Assembly (NCBI GenBank): GCA_022496805.1
Contig: CM040100.1
Location: 25,263,009-25,327,008 of the forward strand
Direction of reading: 5' to 3'
Source of the DNA: Pohlia nutans
Lineage: Eukaryota; Streptophyta; Bryopsida; Bryales; Mniaceae
DNA: 64,000 nucleotides
Position 1 is the stretch's first letter. Each line of letters starts with the position of its first letter. Both the position numbers and the translations under genes were made by a program. Below, in pieces: positions 1-11,938 of this stretch. The notes under the pieces were generated by a model. It saw only the letters and a program-made list of their open reading frames with translations, was not told the DNA's origin and did not search any database.

Positions 1-302
1 CGTTTGATAGTATGAGAGCTCACTTTCACTCCCAATACTTGTTGCGAAGACCTTGCTAAATCTGCACAAGTACCCACTCTTCCCCTCACCATTTCTAATA
101 CACACCTTCATTCCTGTGCTCTATTCAACTTTCGAGGTCTACCTCCACGCAAGCGGTTTACATCTGAAACATGTACCTGACGAAGGTTATGAACACTTCC
201 CACACTCACATGCAAAGTATTTGCTATCTCCCTGTGTGAATATCCTCTCTGGAGCATCGAAACTATGTTATCTTGAGTTTGTCGAGATAATGCTTTGGGC
301 AT
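1..302 (-). pseudogene. Tc1-like transposase N-terminal fragment
   Basis: The minus strand reads from an ATG at 302 to the window edge with one in-frame TGA at 110-108. The first 64 codons hold a homeodomain-like helix-turn-helix (REIANTLHVSVGSVHNL) followed by GGRPRKL, the usual link between the two HTH units of Tc1/mariner transposases. After the stop the same frame continues with MVRGRVGTCADLARS and a second HTH-like stretch, as in Tc1 family DNA-binding regions. The DDE catalytic part would lie left of the window. The stop makes this copy probably dead. Terminal repeats were not identified. The family assignment rests on motif recognition only. Confidence 0.65.
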
Positions 303-1407
303 CTTGAAACACTAAAGAAGAAGGCCTATACAATAGCAATAATTGTGTACACAGCTATCAGAGACTAGAGAATTCAAAGTTCTATGAGTGCCAGTGGAAG
401 ATCTCTCACAAATCTGTGCACATCACTTCATGAGATATTGCATTTCATGGAGTGTCAAAAGTGATCAAATGAGAGAGATGGTCACTAACCATCCATCTGT
501 CCACACAAATGCATTGCCATCTGTACAATTACGTTGATAAGTATCTCAGCTTATAATAGATTGTGATTAACCTCTAAACCAGAGCATGCCACTTGCCAGA
601 TTGCAATTAATGACAATCGAACTTGTAATTATCCAATGTATGATCAGTTTTGACAGTCACTGTACCAAATACAAAATCAGGCCCAAGAAAGCCACCCCAT
701 CACGCCTCGCCACTTGTCTTGGCGGATGACACATGGCGGATGGCCGGGTAGTTCTTTGCCATGTGCGTGAGGCCCAAGACATGTTTGCTCCTCAATGACA
801 AGCCTGCCCGCAAGCCTGTCAACCCTAAAGAATAAATTTCAGTGATCTAAAATTACCTCTTCCAATACATTAAGCTTCAGCTGCACTCTAACACACTTGC
901 ACTTCATCATATTCTCTTGAGCAACTCAATCATCGCTCAACAATAGTCTCTCTGTACACTTAGAGTTGAGCTGCAAGAAAGAAAAGACGCGGACTGTCGG
1001 GGTGTGAGTTTCAAGCGGCTCCTTGAATGAATGAAAAAAGAGCCAATAGATGATAAAATCTGACAAGTAGGTTGAAATTTTGGAAGTACCATGGAGCTCG
1101 GGTGACCCGGCTTCCAGTGTGGGTGATTTGTGCTTTTGCATGGGTGATATAACATGGCCATTTTGGTACACCCTACATTTGGTCCATCCAAGCATTGTCG
1201 TAGAGTCTTTGTTCCATCCGTCGGTCCATACCATGCCATGCCCCCTTAGCTCAGCTACGCTTCTTGCTCGTTCGCGTGCATCATCGCCTGCCATGTCGTG
1301 GCCCTTGCGTAGCTCCGTCGCTCGCTCGCCAGCTTCAGTTGGATTCTTCCTACAACGTTGCTTGTGTTTGCATGCCTGTCTGAGAGCTCTGAGTCTAAGT
1401 TATGTTA
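303..1407. other. intergenic, no gene seen
   Basis: Mixed-composition DNA with only short unrecognisable reading frames on both strands. No splice-consistent coding, RNA gene or complete transposon end was found here. Confidence 0.4.
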
Positions 1408-1926
1408 TTAACCCCTAAACGCTCAAACAACCATTTCCCGGTCGCTGTCCAAATCTAACGGGCTGCCTCACACAAAAAAAAAGTTTTTGAAAAAATAAAA
1501 AATATTTAAAATTCCTACATCAAGTCCACTTTCCAACGCAATTCGAATTATGTCAATCCAAGTTAAACTCCACCTCAACATTGTCTTAGTGTTATAAAAA
1601 TTTCTATTTGGGGAAAGTAATGTTGTTCCTTCCATCATTTCTTTTGCTTTTTTGAAGTTTACAGTAGATAAACCAACTTTAACCAATCATGATAAATTTT
1701 AAACCCTAAAAATGAAAATTATAATTTAAACAAATTTTCAAAAGTTAATGCTTTTTAAATTCATTAAAAAAGATCTAAAGATATTTTTGGAAGTTTGACC
1801 ATACGGGTAATATGTAGAGATGATGCCCTACATTTTGTGTATTTAACCAAACTTCATTAAACATATGGAAGGCACATATGAGAACACATTTATGTTTTGT
1901 CCAATACCCGGGCTTTTAGGGGTGAA
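1408..1926. mobile_element. degenerate piggyBac-like MITE
   Basis: The left end TTAACCCCTAAACG matches the left end of the better copy at 7,008. The right end reads CTTTTAGGGGTGAA, a decayed inverted counterpart in which the TTAA has become TGAA. The interior is AT-rich and non-coding. TTAA flanks followed by CCC are the hallmark of piggyBac-type insertion. The right boundary is approximate. Confidence 0.5.
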
Positions 1927-2589
1927 GTGCTCTTATTACGTACTGCTGGTCACTCGCCTGACATCGCTCGCTCGCTTTCCGCTACTCGTCAGTAGTGTAG
2001 TGTAAGTTAGTGAGTATGGTGTCCTCGATTATTATTACCCTGTGCGTGCCGTCCTGCGCCCCTCGCTCTCTCGCTCCTGCTTCCCTCCTCGATCGGTCGT
2101 TGCTCCCCCTCCCTTCCTTCCTTCCGGATCTCCTTCTGCATCTCCTTCTGCATCTCCTTCTGCATCTCCCTCCTCCCCTCCCCTCCCCTCCCCTTTCATT
2201 ATTTACTTAACTTACGGCTGCGTCCTTTTTCCCCTCCGTTTGTTTCCCCTCCATCCCTTCTCTTCGCTGCGCTCTCCATTGCCAGCCCTTCCTCCCTCCG
2301 CCCCCCCTTCCTTCCTTCCTTCCCTCCTTCCTTCTTGTGCTAGATCCCGTCCTTCCTCTGCGCCCCATCCCCTGTGCATCGAATATATGCTTCACATCTA
2401 GACCTCCTGCCGCTGCTCTTCTGTTTCCCTCCCTCTCATTTTATGGAGTTTGTCACGCCTTCTACCGATGTAGCATTTTCTACTTCTTTTGGTTGGATCA
2501 TCATCTTGCACCACTAGCTCTTCTGCCATCCTCTTTCCCCACCGGGCACACACGCGGAGTAGCACGGACAACACCTCGGGTCTGCCGAC
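1927..2589 (+). promoter_or_regulatory. 5' flank and pyrimidine-rich leader of the transporter gene
   Basis: This stretch runs directly into the first transporter exon. From about 2,080 to 2,345 it is dominated by C/T tracts (repeats of CTCCTTCTGCAT, CCCTCCCCT and CCTTCCTT), typical of pyrimidine-rich 5' UTR or core promoter DNA in plants. No TATA box is convincing. The long reading frames here follow from the low complexity and are not taken as genes. Confidence 0.4.
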
Positions 2590-5500
2590 ATGAATGGTGT
2601 TGTGGAATGTCAGACGTGCGGTTCCAAGGCCAGGCAAGTTTCAGTTGCCTATGATCGACAGCACAGCATTAAACAATCCAAATGGAAGGCGCGCAATGTG
2701 CTCCTTATCGCGGGCGACTGTACTCTTATTGCCCTTCAGGTACGTCCGTAGATCTATTTCCCAGGTTTGCGTGCCAGGGTTAGACTATTCGTGTCCCATG
2801 CTCAATTCTCATTCTTATCATAATTCAAGCCCGGGTTACTCAGTGCAAAGCTTCGCAGCTCAGACTTCTTCTATCTAGGTTTTCGTTACAGGAGCATCCC
2901 TAATCCCAACTGCTTTTTAGCTCAATCAGGTTGGTAGGGTTATTGAGGGCCGTCCTGAGAACAGAGTCCGATCTGCCATCACCTGTGGTGAACACTAGAC
3001 TAACCAGTCCACAATTCTTGGACATCACAGATTTCTAGCGAAGATCTCATACCAGCTACATCTGAGTGGTTTGAATTCGCATCAAGTCATTAGTTTGTTT
3101 GGGTTTACCAATGATCTTGAAGTAACCCTAACAGCACGTAGGCAGGGACTGTCAACGTAAGCACCGAACTGCACTACTTACATCGTTCTCGTTTCTGAAG
3201 TTAAATCAAGATATAGCTTGTGGAACTCTTTTCTTTGATCTGCGTTACTGCTCTCTCGTTTCACTTTTAGGTTTTCACGTTGGGAGCGGCATCCTTACTG
3301 TCTGGAGTTATCTTCGTAGTGCTTCGTCAAATACTTTGTAGGTGTCCTTTATTCCATTGGAGAAACTCAAATTTGTTTCACGTTTGGAGGCTAGAGTCGG
3401 ATATGGGAGTGTACAAAGAAATACTTCCTGTCTGTCTTGAATGACAGGGAGGATGATATTCTTAAGGTTTCTGTCTCAGTTCAGCTGGTATATGACGGTG
3501 CACTTAAAAGATTATGGCATGTCAGTCGCGCATTTCCTCACATTGTTTTCAGTACGCTGTTCAATACGGTTCAAGATCCAAGACGGTCTAGATCCAAGAC
3601 GGGAATGTCAATTTGATTGGGAATTCATGTTCATGTAGTTAGTTGAGTTGTTTTACAGATTATATTTTCGGAAGATTGTACCGATGTTCCAATTTCCATA
3701 ATTACCTTTTCGTGTATAGGTACTTCCTCCCTTAGTGGACGCGGTGGTTCTCGATCTGCATTGTATCTCAATGTCTCATTAGTATATTCATTTTCCTCAC
3801 GTCTCAGGCATCATGCTGAGTGAGTACGATGATTTTTTAAAGAATCTCCGGAGCACTCGGTTTGCTTCTTGTAATCTTACATTTAAGTTATTCGTAAGCT
3901 GCCGATCTAATCACTTATATTTTTGGTGTTGTTTTGTCCAGCCAATATTGGTGTACATATCGAAAGTGGATGGAAAGTTTCTCTTCAGTCCAGTGAGTGT
4001 GAACTTTCTTACAGAATTCATGAAAGTGGTATTCGCTCTTGGCATGTTGCTATGGCAGGTGAGTAAGTTCTTTAACATTCGTTTGAAACGGGCTGTTGTT
4101 TGTAGACTAGATAACGAAGTCGTATGATTATTCATCACTCAAGTTAATTTCGTATTTAATTTTTGTTTGATTATAAAGTTATGAATAGTGTGTAATGCCC
4201 AGGAAAGTATTACGTCCGCTTAAACTTTTTCTCTGCGAATAATCACTGCATTCACGAGCACACGTAAACCACGTTCATTGCATTTGCAGGCTCGCCAACA
4301 ACGACCAGGAGAACGGTCGTTGCTTTCTCCAAGCGTTATATTGACGGTGTGTTACTCTTGCTCAAGTTTAGCTTAAGATAAGGACAGATTTTGCATAAAT
4401 TGGATGCTTTCAGGTGTATAGAAAGATTTGTCATTACCTCTACCAGTGACGTCCTTGGCTTTCACTAATACACGAGTGTCTTGCGTGCACGTGTTGACTT
4501 TGCTAAGGAGTTCCTATCTGTTTTCCCATAACTATTCATTTGAAACTTTTCATTACATTTCTTTGTCAAGGATTCTGGGAGCAACTCCTGTCCGATTATT
4601 TTGCCATAACCGAGCAATTTCGAATGTAAGTTGTTATACTGTACCAGGATTTTTCTGAGTTGTGGAATAAACATGTCTTTCAATGCAGGCTGCAAAAAAA
4701 AACTATCTGCTAGCTGTTCCTGCGTGTTTGTACGCCATCAACAATTATTTGAAATTTATCATGCAGGTGCATGTTTTATCAAGTATCGATTAATTAGAAC
4801 TTGCCAGAAGCTGTCTTTTGAATCCTAAGTGTAGCCATTGAAGTCTGAATCTGCTTTTAAACATATTTAGCAAGGTTTTAATGATTACATGTTGAGAGTT
4901 TCAAGAAGCTAAAGGTGAAGTTCATCCGGGTGTTATGCAGTTATACTTCAATCCTGCAACCGTGAAGATGCTGAGTAATTTAAAGGTGAGTAGTATTTGT
5001 GTGTCTTAGGGGGTTGGAGTGCAGCACTTGTTTCTTTGATCACGTCTATGTTATCTATTTTTCATACTTTTTATAGCTTATATCGTGATATGTACTGCTC
5101 CTATTTTTGTCTCCAAGCTCATCTGAAAATGTGTTTGGTGTCTCCAGCTTTTAGTAATTGCTCTACTGTTGACGGCAGTCATGAAACGGCGGTTTACTGT
5201 AATGCAGGTTGGTTTTAATCTGCATCATTTAATTATTTGCTTCAACCCTAATAACACATATACGTATATATTTCTTAACATACGAATTGTTTTGGAATGC
5301 AGTGGGAAGCTCTTACACTACTTCTTATAGGAATCAGTGTGAATCAACTTCATACAACTAAAGAAGGTGCAACTGCTCTCGCTGTTCCAATCGCATCGGT
5401 GGCATATTTTTATACTCTCGTCTTTGTAAGTACCATGCCACATCTGCTCGAAGAATTCTGTTTTTTTCTACTAGACATTTACTTCTATTTAAATATATGT

Positions 5501-8072
5501 ATGTTCTAATCTGTTGAGTTCCTTCCTCTATTTGAATATTTATTCCAATGTGTTTGTAGGGGTTAAAAAGAAATCCTTAATCATTTCTTTTTGTTTTTTT
5601 ATACAGGTGACAGTCCCCTCGTTGGCATCCGTTTTTAATGAGTATGCTCTTAAAAGCCAATTTGATACTAGTGTACACCTGCAGGTTGGTTACACAATGT
5701 CTCACTCTAAAAAACATCACTTTGGTTTAGCTTTTCGTGTTGACCAAGCAGAATTCCAGCACGTATTTGGCTCTAGATGATTGTAATTTGGACAAGTTTT
5801 GTTTGTGCAGAACTTCTTTCTGTATGCATATGGTGCCATGTTCAACTTCGTTGCAATAGTGGGCACTACTATCTACCAAGGTCAGAATTTCTTTTTCTCC
5901 CCATATTAGGATCTACCTGTTCCATAACGCTTCCAAGGATATTCCATGATTTGTTCAAACGGATAGTACTTCTTGTTTCAATATTTGGAATCGTTACTGA
6001 AGATCTTGCGGTTTGCATGCCGTATGAGCTGGGGCAGGTGGCGCAGGGTTTAATATTTTTGAAGGGCATTCAAAGGCCACGATGTTCCTAATTATTAATA
6101 ATGCAGCTCAGGGCATCCTTTCCTCATTTTTCTATAAGTATGCCGGTAAGTTCCATTCTTATCTCCTGTTTCTACCTTCTCTTAGTCTTTAATTTAGAGT
6201 CTTGTTTTCATGAAACTAATTGGTTGATATGCACTAACAAGACTTAATGAAGGGCACCAATAAGTAAATAGATATCTAGAAAATATCTTGTGAGAACTAA
6301 TTATGCAATGTTTTATTCTTTTGAATTGGTCAGATAGTTACTAGAAGGTGGACACTGGCTACAATCCAAACGAAGTGAATCTGTGATGCGTTTGATTTCA
6401 ACAATCATCTGAGCAACTAAAAAGAGGAAGCTGGAGATTCTATCAATTGACATCAGTACTGACATGCCAATCAGTTTGCTAATCTCTAACAAGACTCCTT
6501 GCTGGACCCTTTTGCAGACACAATTTTGAAGAAATACTCTTCAACTGTTGCTACCATTTTCACGGGCCTTGCATCAGCTGCACTGTTTGGGCATGCACTA
6601 ACAATAAATTTTATCCTTGGGGTCACCGTTGTGTTCATTTCCATGCATCAGGTTTGGTTTATTGCCTCAGAAACTATTGATGCCACCAAGTAACTGACGG
6701 GTATATTTGACAGGTGTTGCTGGTTTCATCTATAGAAACCATTGTAGGAGTTTTGTTTTGCGTTTCGATCAGTTCTGATGGATTCTAAGATGCTTCTCTG
6801 CTTGTAGTTTTTCTCGTCTGTTTCAAAACCTCAAGTTGAGGAGACGAGTTATACGCATTTGGAGCCACTGGGACGGAAACTTGAGTAAGTTACATTATCA
6901 AACTTTAGTGTTTCTTTGAAAATTGTCAAATTTTACAAGCCTCTAAATGTATTTGATGTGTACCTGTCACCGTACTGCCAACTTATCCGATTAGTTTTCT
7001 TTGGACGTTAACCCCTAAACGTCAGAGCGTCCAGAAAGTGGACGACTAACAGATTCAAACCCTTCTCACGTTCTCACCTTGGATGAAAGTCATCCAATTT
7101 TTTGGAGATTCTTCATCAAGTTGTTGTCCTATCTAACAGTTGGATTTAGTCATACTTGATTACATATTTTTCTAAAATTACAAATGTAGAAGTATGTCAA
7201 GTCGTTGACCAAGCCAAAATTGCGTTGACTGTAGTTCAAAATTGGTCTTGCAAAAATGAGGTCATAGATTTAAGAAACACAAATTTCAAAAAATCACCAT
7301 GTACAAGAGTATCTCATTTCAGATTCATTCCAACAAATTTTACTCACAAAATATTAAAATTTTGTTTGTAATCGAATTTAGAATTTCTAATTTTAACTAT
7401 CTAATTTTATAATTAAATATTGGTAATAGTATTAGTGAATTGAACCGTACGGATGGAATCTAAAATTCAAAATCTAGAACTTTCATTTGTATATCAATTC
7501 CAAAATATTCTTCTAAATAGTACTTTATGATGATTTTTCTCAAATTGTCAATTCCAGGGACACCCTGGTACGTTTAGGGGTTAATGAATATCGTTAGGAA
7601 GTGGACATGTGATTATTCTTGTAAGTTCTGACGACGTCTTTATTTTGAACAGCAAGAAAGATTCATCAATGGATGATCTGGCTTCTGTTGCGCATCAGGA
7701 AGTAAGTTTAATCCACTTTGCGTTTGATTCATGTTTTTCATTAGTTCTAAACTTCTTGAGAAGCTCACAGCATCTGGCCCTTTTATTAATTGGAAGTCCT
7801 GAATGAATGTCTGAGTCTAGGCATTAGATACACATTATGGAGCTTTGATGACACTCGTGATTTTGTTGTTGATCTTCATGAACAGTCATGAATATTGTGG
7901 TTGTGTGATTTGCAACTTCTTGATTGTAGTAATTTTAACTTTTGAGAGTTTTGAAGATCAAGCGGTTGGTTTGTTTAAAATTAGCCTGGTTCTAATTTCA
8001 ATGTCGATGATTTTGCAGGGAATCCATACTATATCAGTTCAGTCTGAAAGAGAACCCCTACTTCCTAAGTAA
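2590..8072 (+). CDS. CMP-sialic-acid-transporter-like nucleotide-sugar transporter (14 exons)
   Basis: Golgi-type nucleotide-sugar antiporter of the drug/metabolite superfamily (SLC35A/KT group). Exons: 2590-2739, 3942-4058, 4290-4346, 4689-4766, 4941-4985, 5148-5207, 5303-5425, 5607-5684, 5811-5880, 6047-6145, 6518-6651, 6808-6884, 7653-7701, 8019-8072. All introns are GT-AG, phases agree, and the product is about 396 residues. The ATG at 2590 gives the family's N-terminus with a CxxC (ECQTCGS). Diagnostic blocks: [55 protein letters not shown] and VFISMHQ. The protein should span the membrane about ten times. The tail ends EREPLLPK, a potential acidic-dileucine sorting signal. The intron at 6885-7652 contains a MITE. 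The substrate cannot be read from sequence; plant members of this group have been tied to CMP- or UDP-linked sugars. Confidence 0.9.
7008..7584. mobile_element. piggyBac-like MITE in transporter intron
   Basis: Perfect 15-bp inverted ends, TTAACCCCTAAACGT at 7008-7022 and its complement at 7570-7584. They can be read as a TTAA target duplication plus an 11-bp inverted repeat starting CCCC. The 577-bp AT-rich interior has no coding capacity. It shares blocks with the 8.5 kb and 29.3 kb copies, for example a stretch like TTTGTATATCAATTCC. It lies wholly inside the 768-nt intron between exons 12 and 13, so splicing should tolerate it. Confidence 0.75.
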
Positions 8073-8508
8073 TAGATATCCAAAGTTCAAATTAGATCTT
8101 CTATTTGAACTACAACCCGTGTAAAAGTATGTTCAGAAACATCAATTAGCCAGGCATTCATTGCTCAGAATTCTATATGCACTCAAAAGAAGTTGGAGAA
8201 TCCTGAGGTCATGACCTGCTCTGCAACCATACTGAGAGCCTTAATGTTTCTGTACGGGCCTCTGCGGAACCTAGAAAATATTGGTAAGGATTCACAGTAT
8301 GTATCCCTAGGAGTTTTCCCCGTCTCAAAAGAATAGCAATCCGGCAGCATATTATTGCGGTCGGGTGTGGAAGAGTCTGTTCTACATTTTGACAGAGTCA
8401 ATTAAATATTCTTTGCTTAAGCTGGTCTAATCAATTCCTGGACCTCTCGAATGCAAGTTTAGTAGACCTGTCTTTGGGTAAGTTGGATCATTACCATCTT
8501 TCCTTTCA
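8073..8508 (+). other. 3' flank of transporter gene
   Basis: Non-coding sequence after the TAA at 8070-8072. It probably holds the 3' UTR. I do not see a decisive polyadenylation signal or another gene. Confidence 0.35.
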
Positions 8509-9334
8509 TTAACCCTTTGACGTGCCAGCGTTCATTTTCTACATACAATGTCATTTTTCATCCATCCATGTTCTCTTGGTTTTTGTCTTGGTTCATGTGC
8601 TAGTTGACTACACTGAATGGCGTATTTAGTGTCCCGGGACACTTTAATTTTAGGGAGATATAGTGTTCTCGTAAGATAAAAATGAATGTAGTGTTTCAAT
8701 GACATATGGCAACTTTATAATAAATATGACAAGCTACCTCATGTAACTCTCATTACTTGGAAAGAACATGGCACTATCAATGAAAGTGAGAATGACAAGT
8801 GGCAAATCCCTATGTAGTGTCAAGGGACATTGTTTCCCTTTACCTTTGAACGAATTGTGGTAAAAGTCATCAATTCTCCTCGGATACTAAATATGCCATT
8901 CAATGTACCATTTGTATGATATGGATCATCTAAATAAGATATTGTGATTTTTTTTGTAAATAAAAAAATTGGTTCATGTCAAGAAAGTGTAAAAAAATTG
9001 GTTCATGTCTTAGTTTAGGGTAGAATCATTTTCCAAGATAAGTAGAATCAAATAATGAAAATTGTACCATCTCATAGTGCATATTATTCCAGATTCATTA
9101 CAACATTTATTAATTGAAAATTGTTAATTTGGGATTTTTAATTGAATTTCAGAAGAAAACCTTGAAATTTTAATTAAAAACAATTAATGAGAAATATGAT
9201 AAATTCAACTGTACAAATGTGATTTACACATTGACATTTCCAACTTTCTTTGTATATCAACTCCATTTTTGTGATTCATCAAACATTCTATAACACATTT
9301 TTGAAATTGGTGCATCATCTGAACTTCAAAGAGT
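8509..9334. mobile_element. piggyBac-like MITE with nested insertion
   Basis: Ends are TTAACCCTTTGACGT on the left and ACTTCAAAGAGTTAA on the right (13 of 15 bases complementary), again TTAA followed by a CCC-type end. The interior aligns over most of its length with the reverse complement of 29,343-29,835, including the blocks CTAGTTGACTA and CATCAACTCCATTTTT. The extra segment at 8611-8905 is a separate element inserted into this copy. Confidence 0.7.
8611..8905. mobile_element. TA-flanked MITE nested in piggyBac-like MITE
   Basis: A 295-bp element with 20-bp inverted ends, CACTGAATGGCGTATTTAGT (8611-8630) and the near-complement ending ATGCCATTCAATG (8886-8905), two mismatches. It is bounded by TA at 8609-8610 and 8906-8907. 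The paralogous copy at 29.3-29.8 kb has an uninterrupted GTTGACTACCATTTG (reverse strand, TA at 29761-29762), exactly the empty site. A TA duplication points to the Tc1/mariner superfamily. Confidence 0.75.
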
Positions 9335-10390
9335 TAATTCATTAGTGCTCCCATGCAACAAGGCGAGAAGATAATTAGCCCTACGGTACAATAGCTTCGT
9401 GCACTGATTTTAAAAGTTTTTTTCACCATGATTGATACTAGGACCAAAATTTGAAAACGATCAAAGGATGGCGTTCTGACTTCTGAGAGTTGTGGGGTAA
9501 GGTGAACGATGGCTGTCTGGGCTCCTGAAGGAAGATCGTAGTACCCGTCTCTCAACGAACAAGGGTGATCCCTGCTCCGTAAGAGTTTGGTACTAGATCG
9601 GAGTTAGAGGTTTTTGATCTGTGATTTGTGTCGAGATTGCTTGCAGAGGTTTCGGCTGTCGTGAGTTTGCAGATCGGTGTGAGCGATCGATTTGTGGTCA
9701 GATCGGTGAAAGCTGGCCGGCGTGGAGTTGATCGGTGAGAGGTGATTGTCTGATCGGTGGAAGCAGGCCGGCGTGGGGTTGATCGGTGAGAGTAGTATTT
9801 GCAAGAGCGGTTGTTTTTTGCAGACGGTTGCGATCGATGATTCGGTGCGAGCGCCTCACGCATGAACAGATCAATCTTTGTGAAGACCAACTTTCAGATC
9901 GGTGTGCAGTGCTCCCAGATCGGTGTGCAGTGCTCTCAGATCGATGTGCAGTGACACTGGTGTGATCGGGTGTAGTTGTGATCGGTGGTGTGGTCGTCGG
10001 TGTGCGATCAATGTCTGAACTGCGTTCATTGCGGTGTAGATCGGATGTGATCAATCAGTGTAGACGGTGACCGATTTGTGCAGACGGTGATCGATCGGTG
10101 TTGTAGATCCGTCGGTGTGCAAATCGATCGATGTGTGTAGTTCCATCAGTGTGCAGATCGATCTTTGCTGTGTGTGTGCAGATCGCTTAGCGAAGACTGG
10201 TTGTGTGTCAGCATTGTGAAGACGTCGATGTGCGATCGATGTTTGCAGATCGATCATTGCGGAGTTAGAAGTGTAGATCAGCTGTTTGTGCAGTAGAGTT
10301 TCTACTTCAATTCGGCTATTTGTGTAGATCGGGGACTATCTTTGCAGATTGATCAACCGGGAAGATCGTGTATGTGGCGGTGTGATCGAT
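9335..10390. repeat. GATCGGTG-rich degenerate tandem repeat
   Basis: From about 9,640 to 10,390 the sequence is built from variants of GATCGGTG and CAGATCGGTGTGCAGT. It includes a local duplication of about 60 bp (two copies near 9,700 and 9,755 sharing GGCCGGCGTGG). The frames open across it are repetitive and not convincing proteins. It could be part of the LINE 5' region or an independent satellite. Confidence 0.55.
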
Positions 10391-10395
10391 CGGGA

Positions 10396-10632
10396 TTGAC
10401 GGATTGTGACACAGGGGTCTCATATGGTTTCCCTGTATGATTCCCCTGTGAGTGCCACTTTCCCCTCTGAGCTTCAGAACTCGACACATGTTAAAACTTT
10501 CCTTCTACAAGTAGGTGACTAAGCTCAAGCAGGTGATTTTGTACACATGTCAAAACTCGAAATCACAGGGAAAAGTGGCACTCACGGGGGAATCAACACA
10601 GGGGAACGATATGAGCTCCCTGTGTGATCGAT
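10396..10632. mobile_element. palindromic MITE-like inverted repeat
   Basis: The arm from about 10,398 (GACACAGGGGTCTCATATGG, then TTCCCCTGTGAGTGCCAC) pairs with an inverted arm ending near 10,630 (GTGGCACTCACGG to GAGCTCCCTGTGTG). Each arm is about 70 bp with scattered mismatches, separated by about 95 bp. No coding. I could not fix the target duplication, so the superfamily is open. Confidence 0.5.
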
Positions 10633-10639
10633 TGGGAAC

Positions 10640-11520
10640 TCTCTTTGCAGTTCGTACTGTCTGGTGTGACTGAGCGGACGTTGCAGTCGGGTGCGACTGA
10701 GCGGTCGGCGTGCTCGGGAGCCCTGTAGGCAGCTGTTGGGACCATCTCAAAACCAAGCCCTACATCGCCCTGCTAGAAGCCCTACATCAACAAACCCTGC
10801 ATCGATCCAACATCTCCCCGGTAGATCATGTTCTACAACATCATTTCAACCCTCCCTCGTTTGCATCACCAGCTCATGAAGTTGCCAAAGTCTGCACCAG
10901 CACTGCTCAAACGCATTATGATCGGAAACTTTTTGTGGTTGTAGTGTAGTATATTGGAACCGGTTGAGAGTGGCGTGTCGATCTCGGAGTCGCAAGAATC
11001 CAAATAGTCCATGATTCTGAGCGAGCTGAGTGGACTTGTGCTTGAGTGATTGGCAGGCCAAACGGATCTTCAAACATCGGGTCTCCACACCAATCAAAAC
11101 CGGTCCCGGTTGTACTAGCTCAGCCACCTTGAGTAGCAGAGGCTTGAGTTCATCATATCCACCACTATGAGCATAACATCATCACCAAAGCAGCAGATCA
11201 ACATCAACAATATAGTGGAAGCATCAACACCAAGAGCATCAGCAGTATATCACCAATTTAACGCAACACCAACAGTGCGTCTCCATCAGCAGCGAAGTAG
11301 ATCATCAACAACGGAGGTGAAGAGAAGCATAGTAGCATCATACAACAAAGCAAAAGTTTGAGGTAATACTCTTAACAAAGGTACGCTATCCCCCTCTTGC
11401 AAATACAATTTTTTCTTCTTTGTATTTAATAGATAGGAAAGTCAAAATAAAAGTGAAAAAGACATACACAAATGTACGCCTAATTTACAAATTCCTCTAC
11501 TACAAAGCTCCACTACATGT
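10640..11520. other. unassigned sequence, possible LINE 5' region
   Basis: Contains CA-rich stretches such as CATCAACACCAAGAGCATC but no recognisable protein, RNA gene or terminal repeat. It may be the 5' UTR of the LINE whose first ORF starts at 11,939. That is inference from position only. Confidence 0.3.
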
Positions 11521-11792
11521 GGGTGCATTCACAATAAAACGAGCCAACCCCGCCCAGTTATAACGACTCTTGATGAGTGCTTAGAAAATAATATCTTCAA
11601 TTTATGTAGATACTAGAAAAATTTAAGGACATTTTGCGACATATTTTGAACATTTTAGCACATTTTAGTCGTTATTAACGACTGGTTAGGACCATATTTT
11701 AGTCGTTGTTTATCATAAGATTATTGCTTAACAATCCGTTAAATCAATCATCGGTTACAGTTTCCTTGGGTCGTGTTACTGTGAATGTACCC
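11521..11792. mobile_element. GGGTGC-ended DNA element, copy 1
   Basis: Inverted ends GGGTGCATTCACA and TGTGAATGTACCC (12 of 13) are flanked by the 4-bp direct repeat ATGT (11517-11520 and 11793-11796). The 272-bp interior is non-coding and shares TTAGTCGTTATTAACGACTGG with copy 2 at 43.6 kb. It lacks a block of about 90 bp present there. Four-base duplications with GGG ends resemble the Sola group, but no transposase is present to prove it. Confidence 0.65.
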
Positions 11793-11938
11793 ATGTGTCA
11801 GTGGAAAGTAAAGGAATAAAACTAAAGCAATCCAATAGCAACACTAGCCCAAACCATACAGTTTGCTCAAATATTTCTACTAAACTAACGAAGTTTAACC
11901 TAGTAACTTTAATTGATGTAATAACTTGCAGATACAAG

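Noticed and set aside
926..1418. Overlapping 100-120 codon frames on both strands
   Set aside because: No motif, no codon bias consistent with a gene, and mutually overlapping.
2010..2401. Overlapping Pro/Leu/Ser-rich frames near the transporter start
   Set aside because: They come from C/T-rich tracts in the leader; no family features and out of frame with the true first exon.
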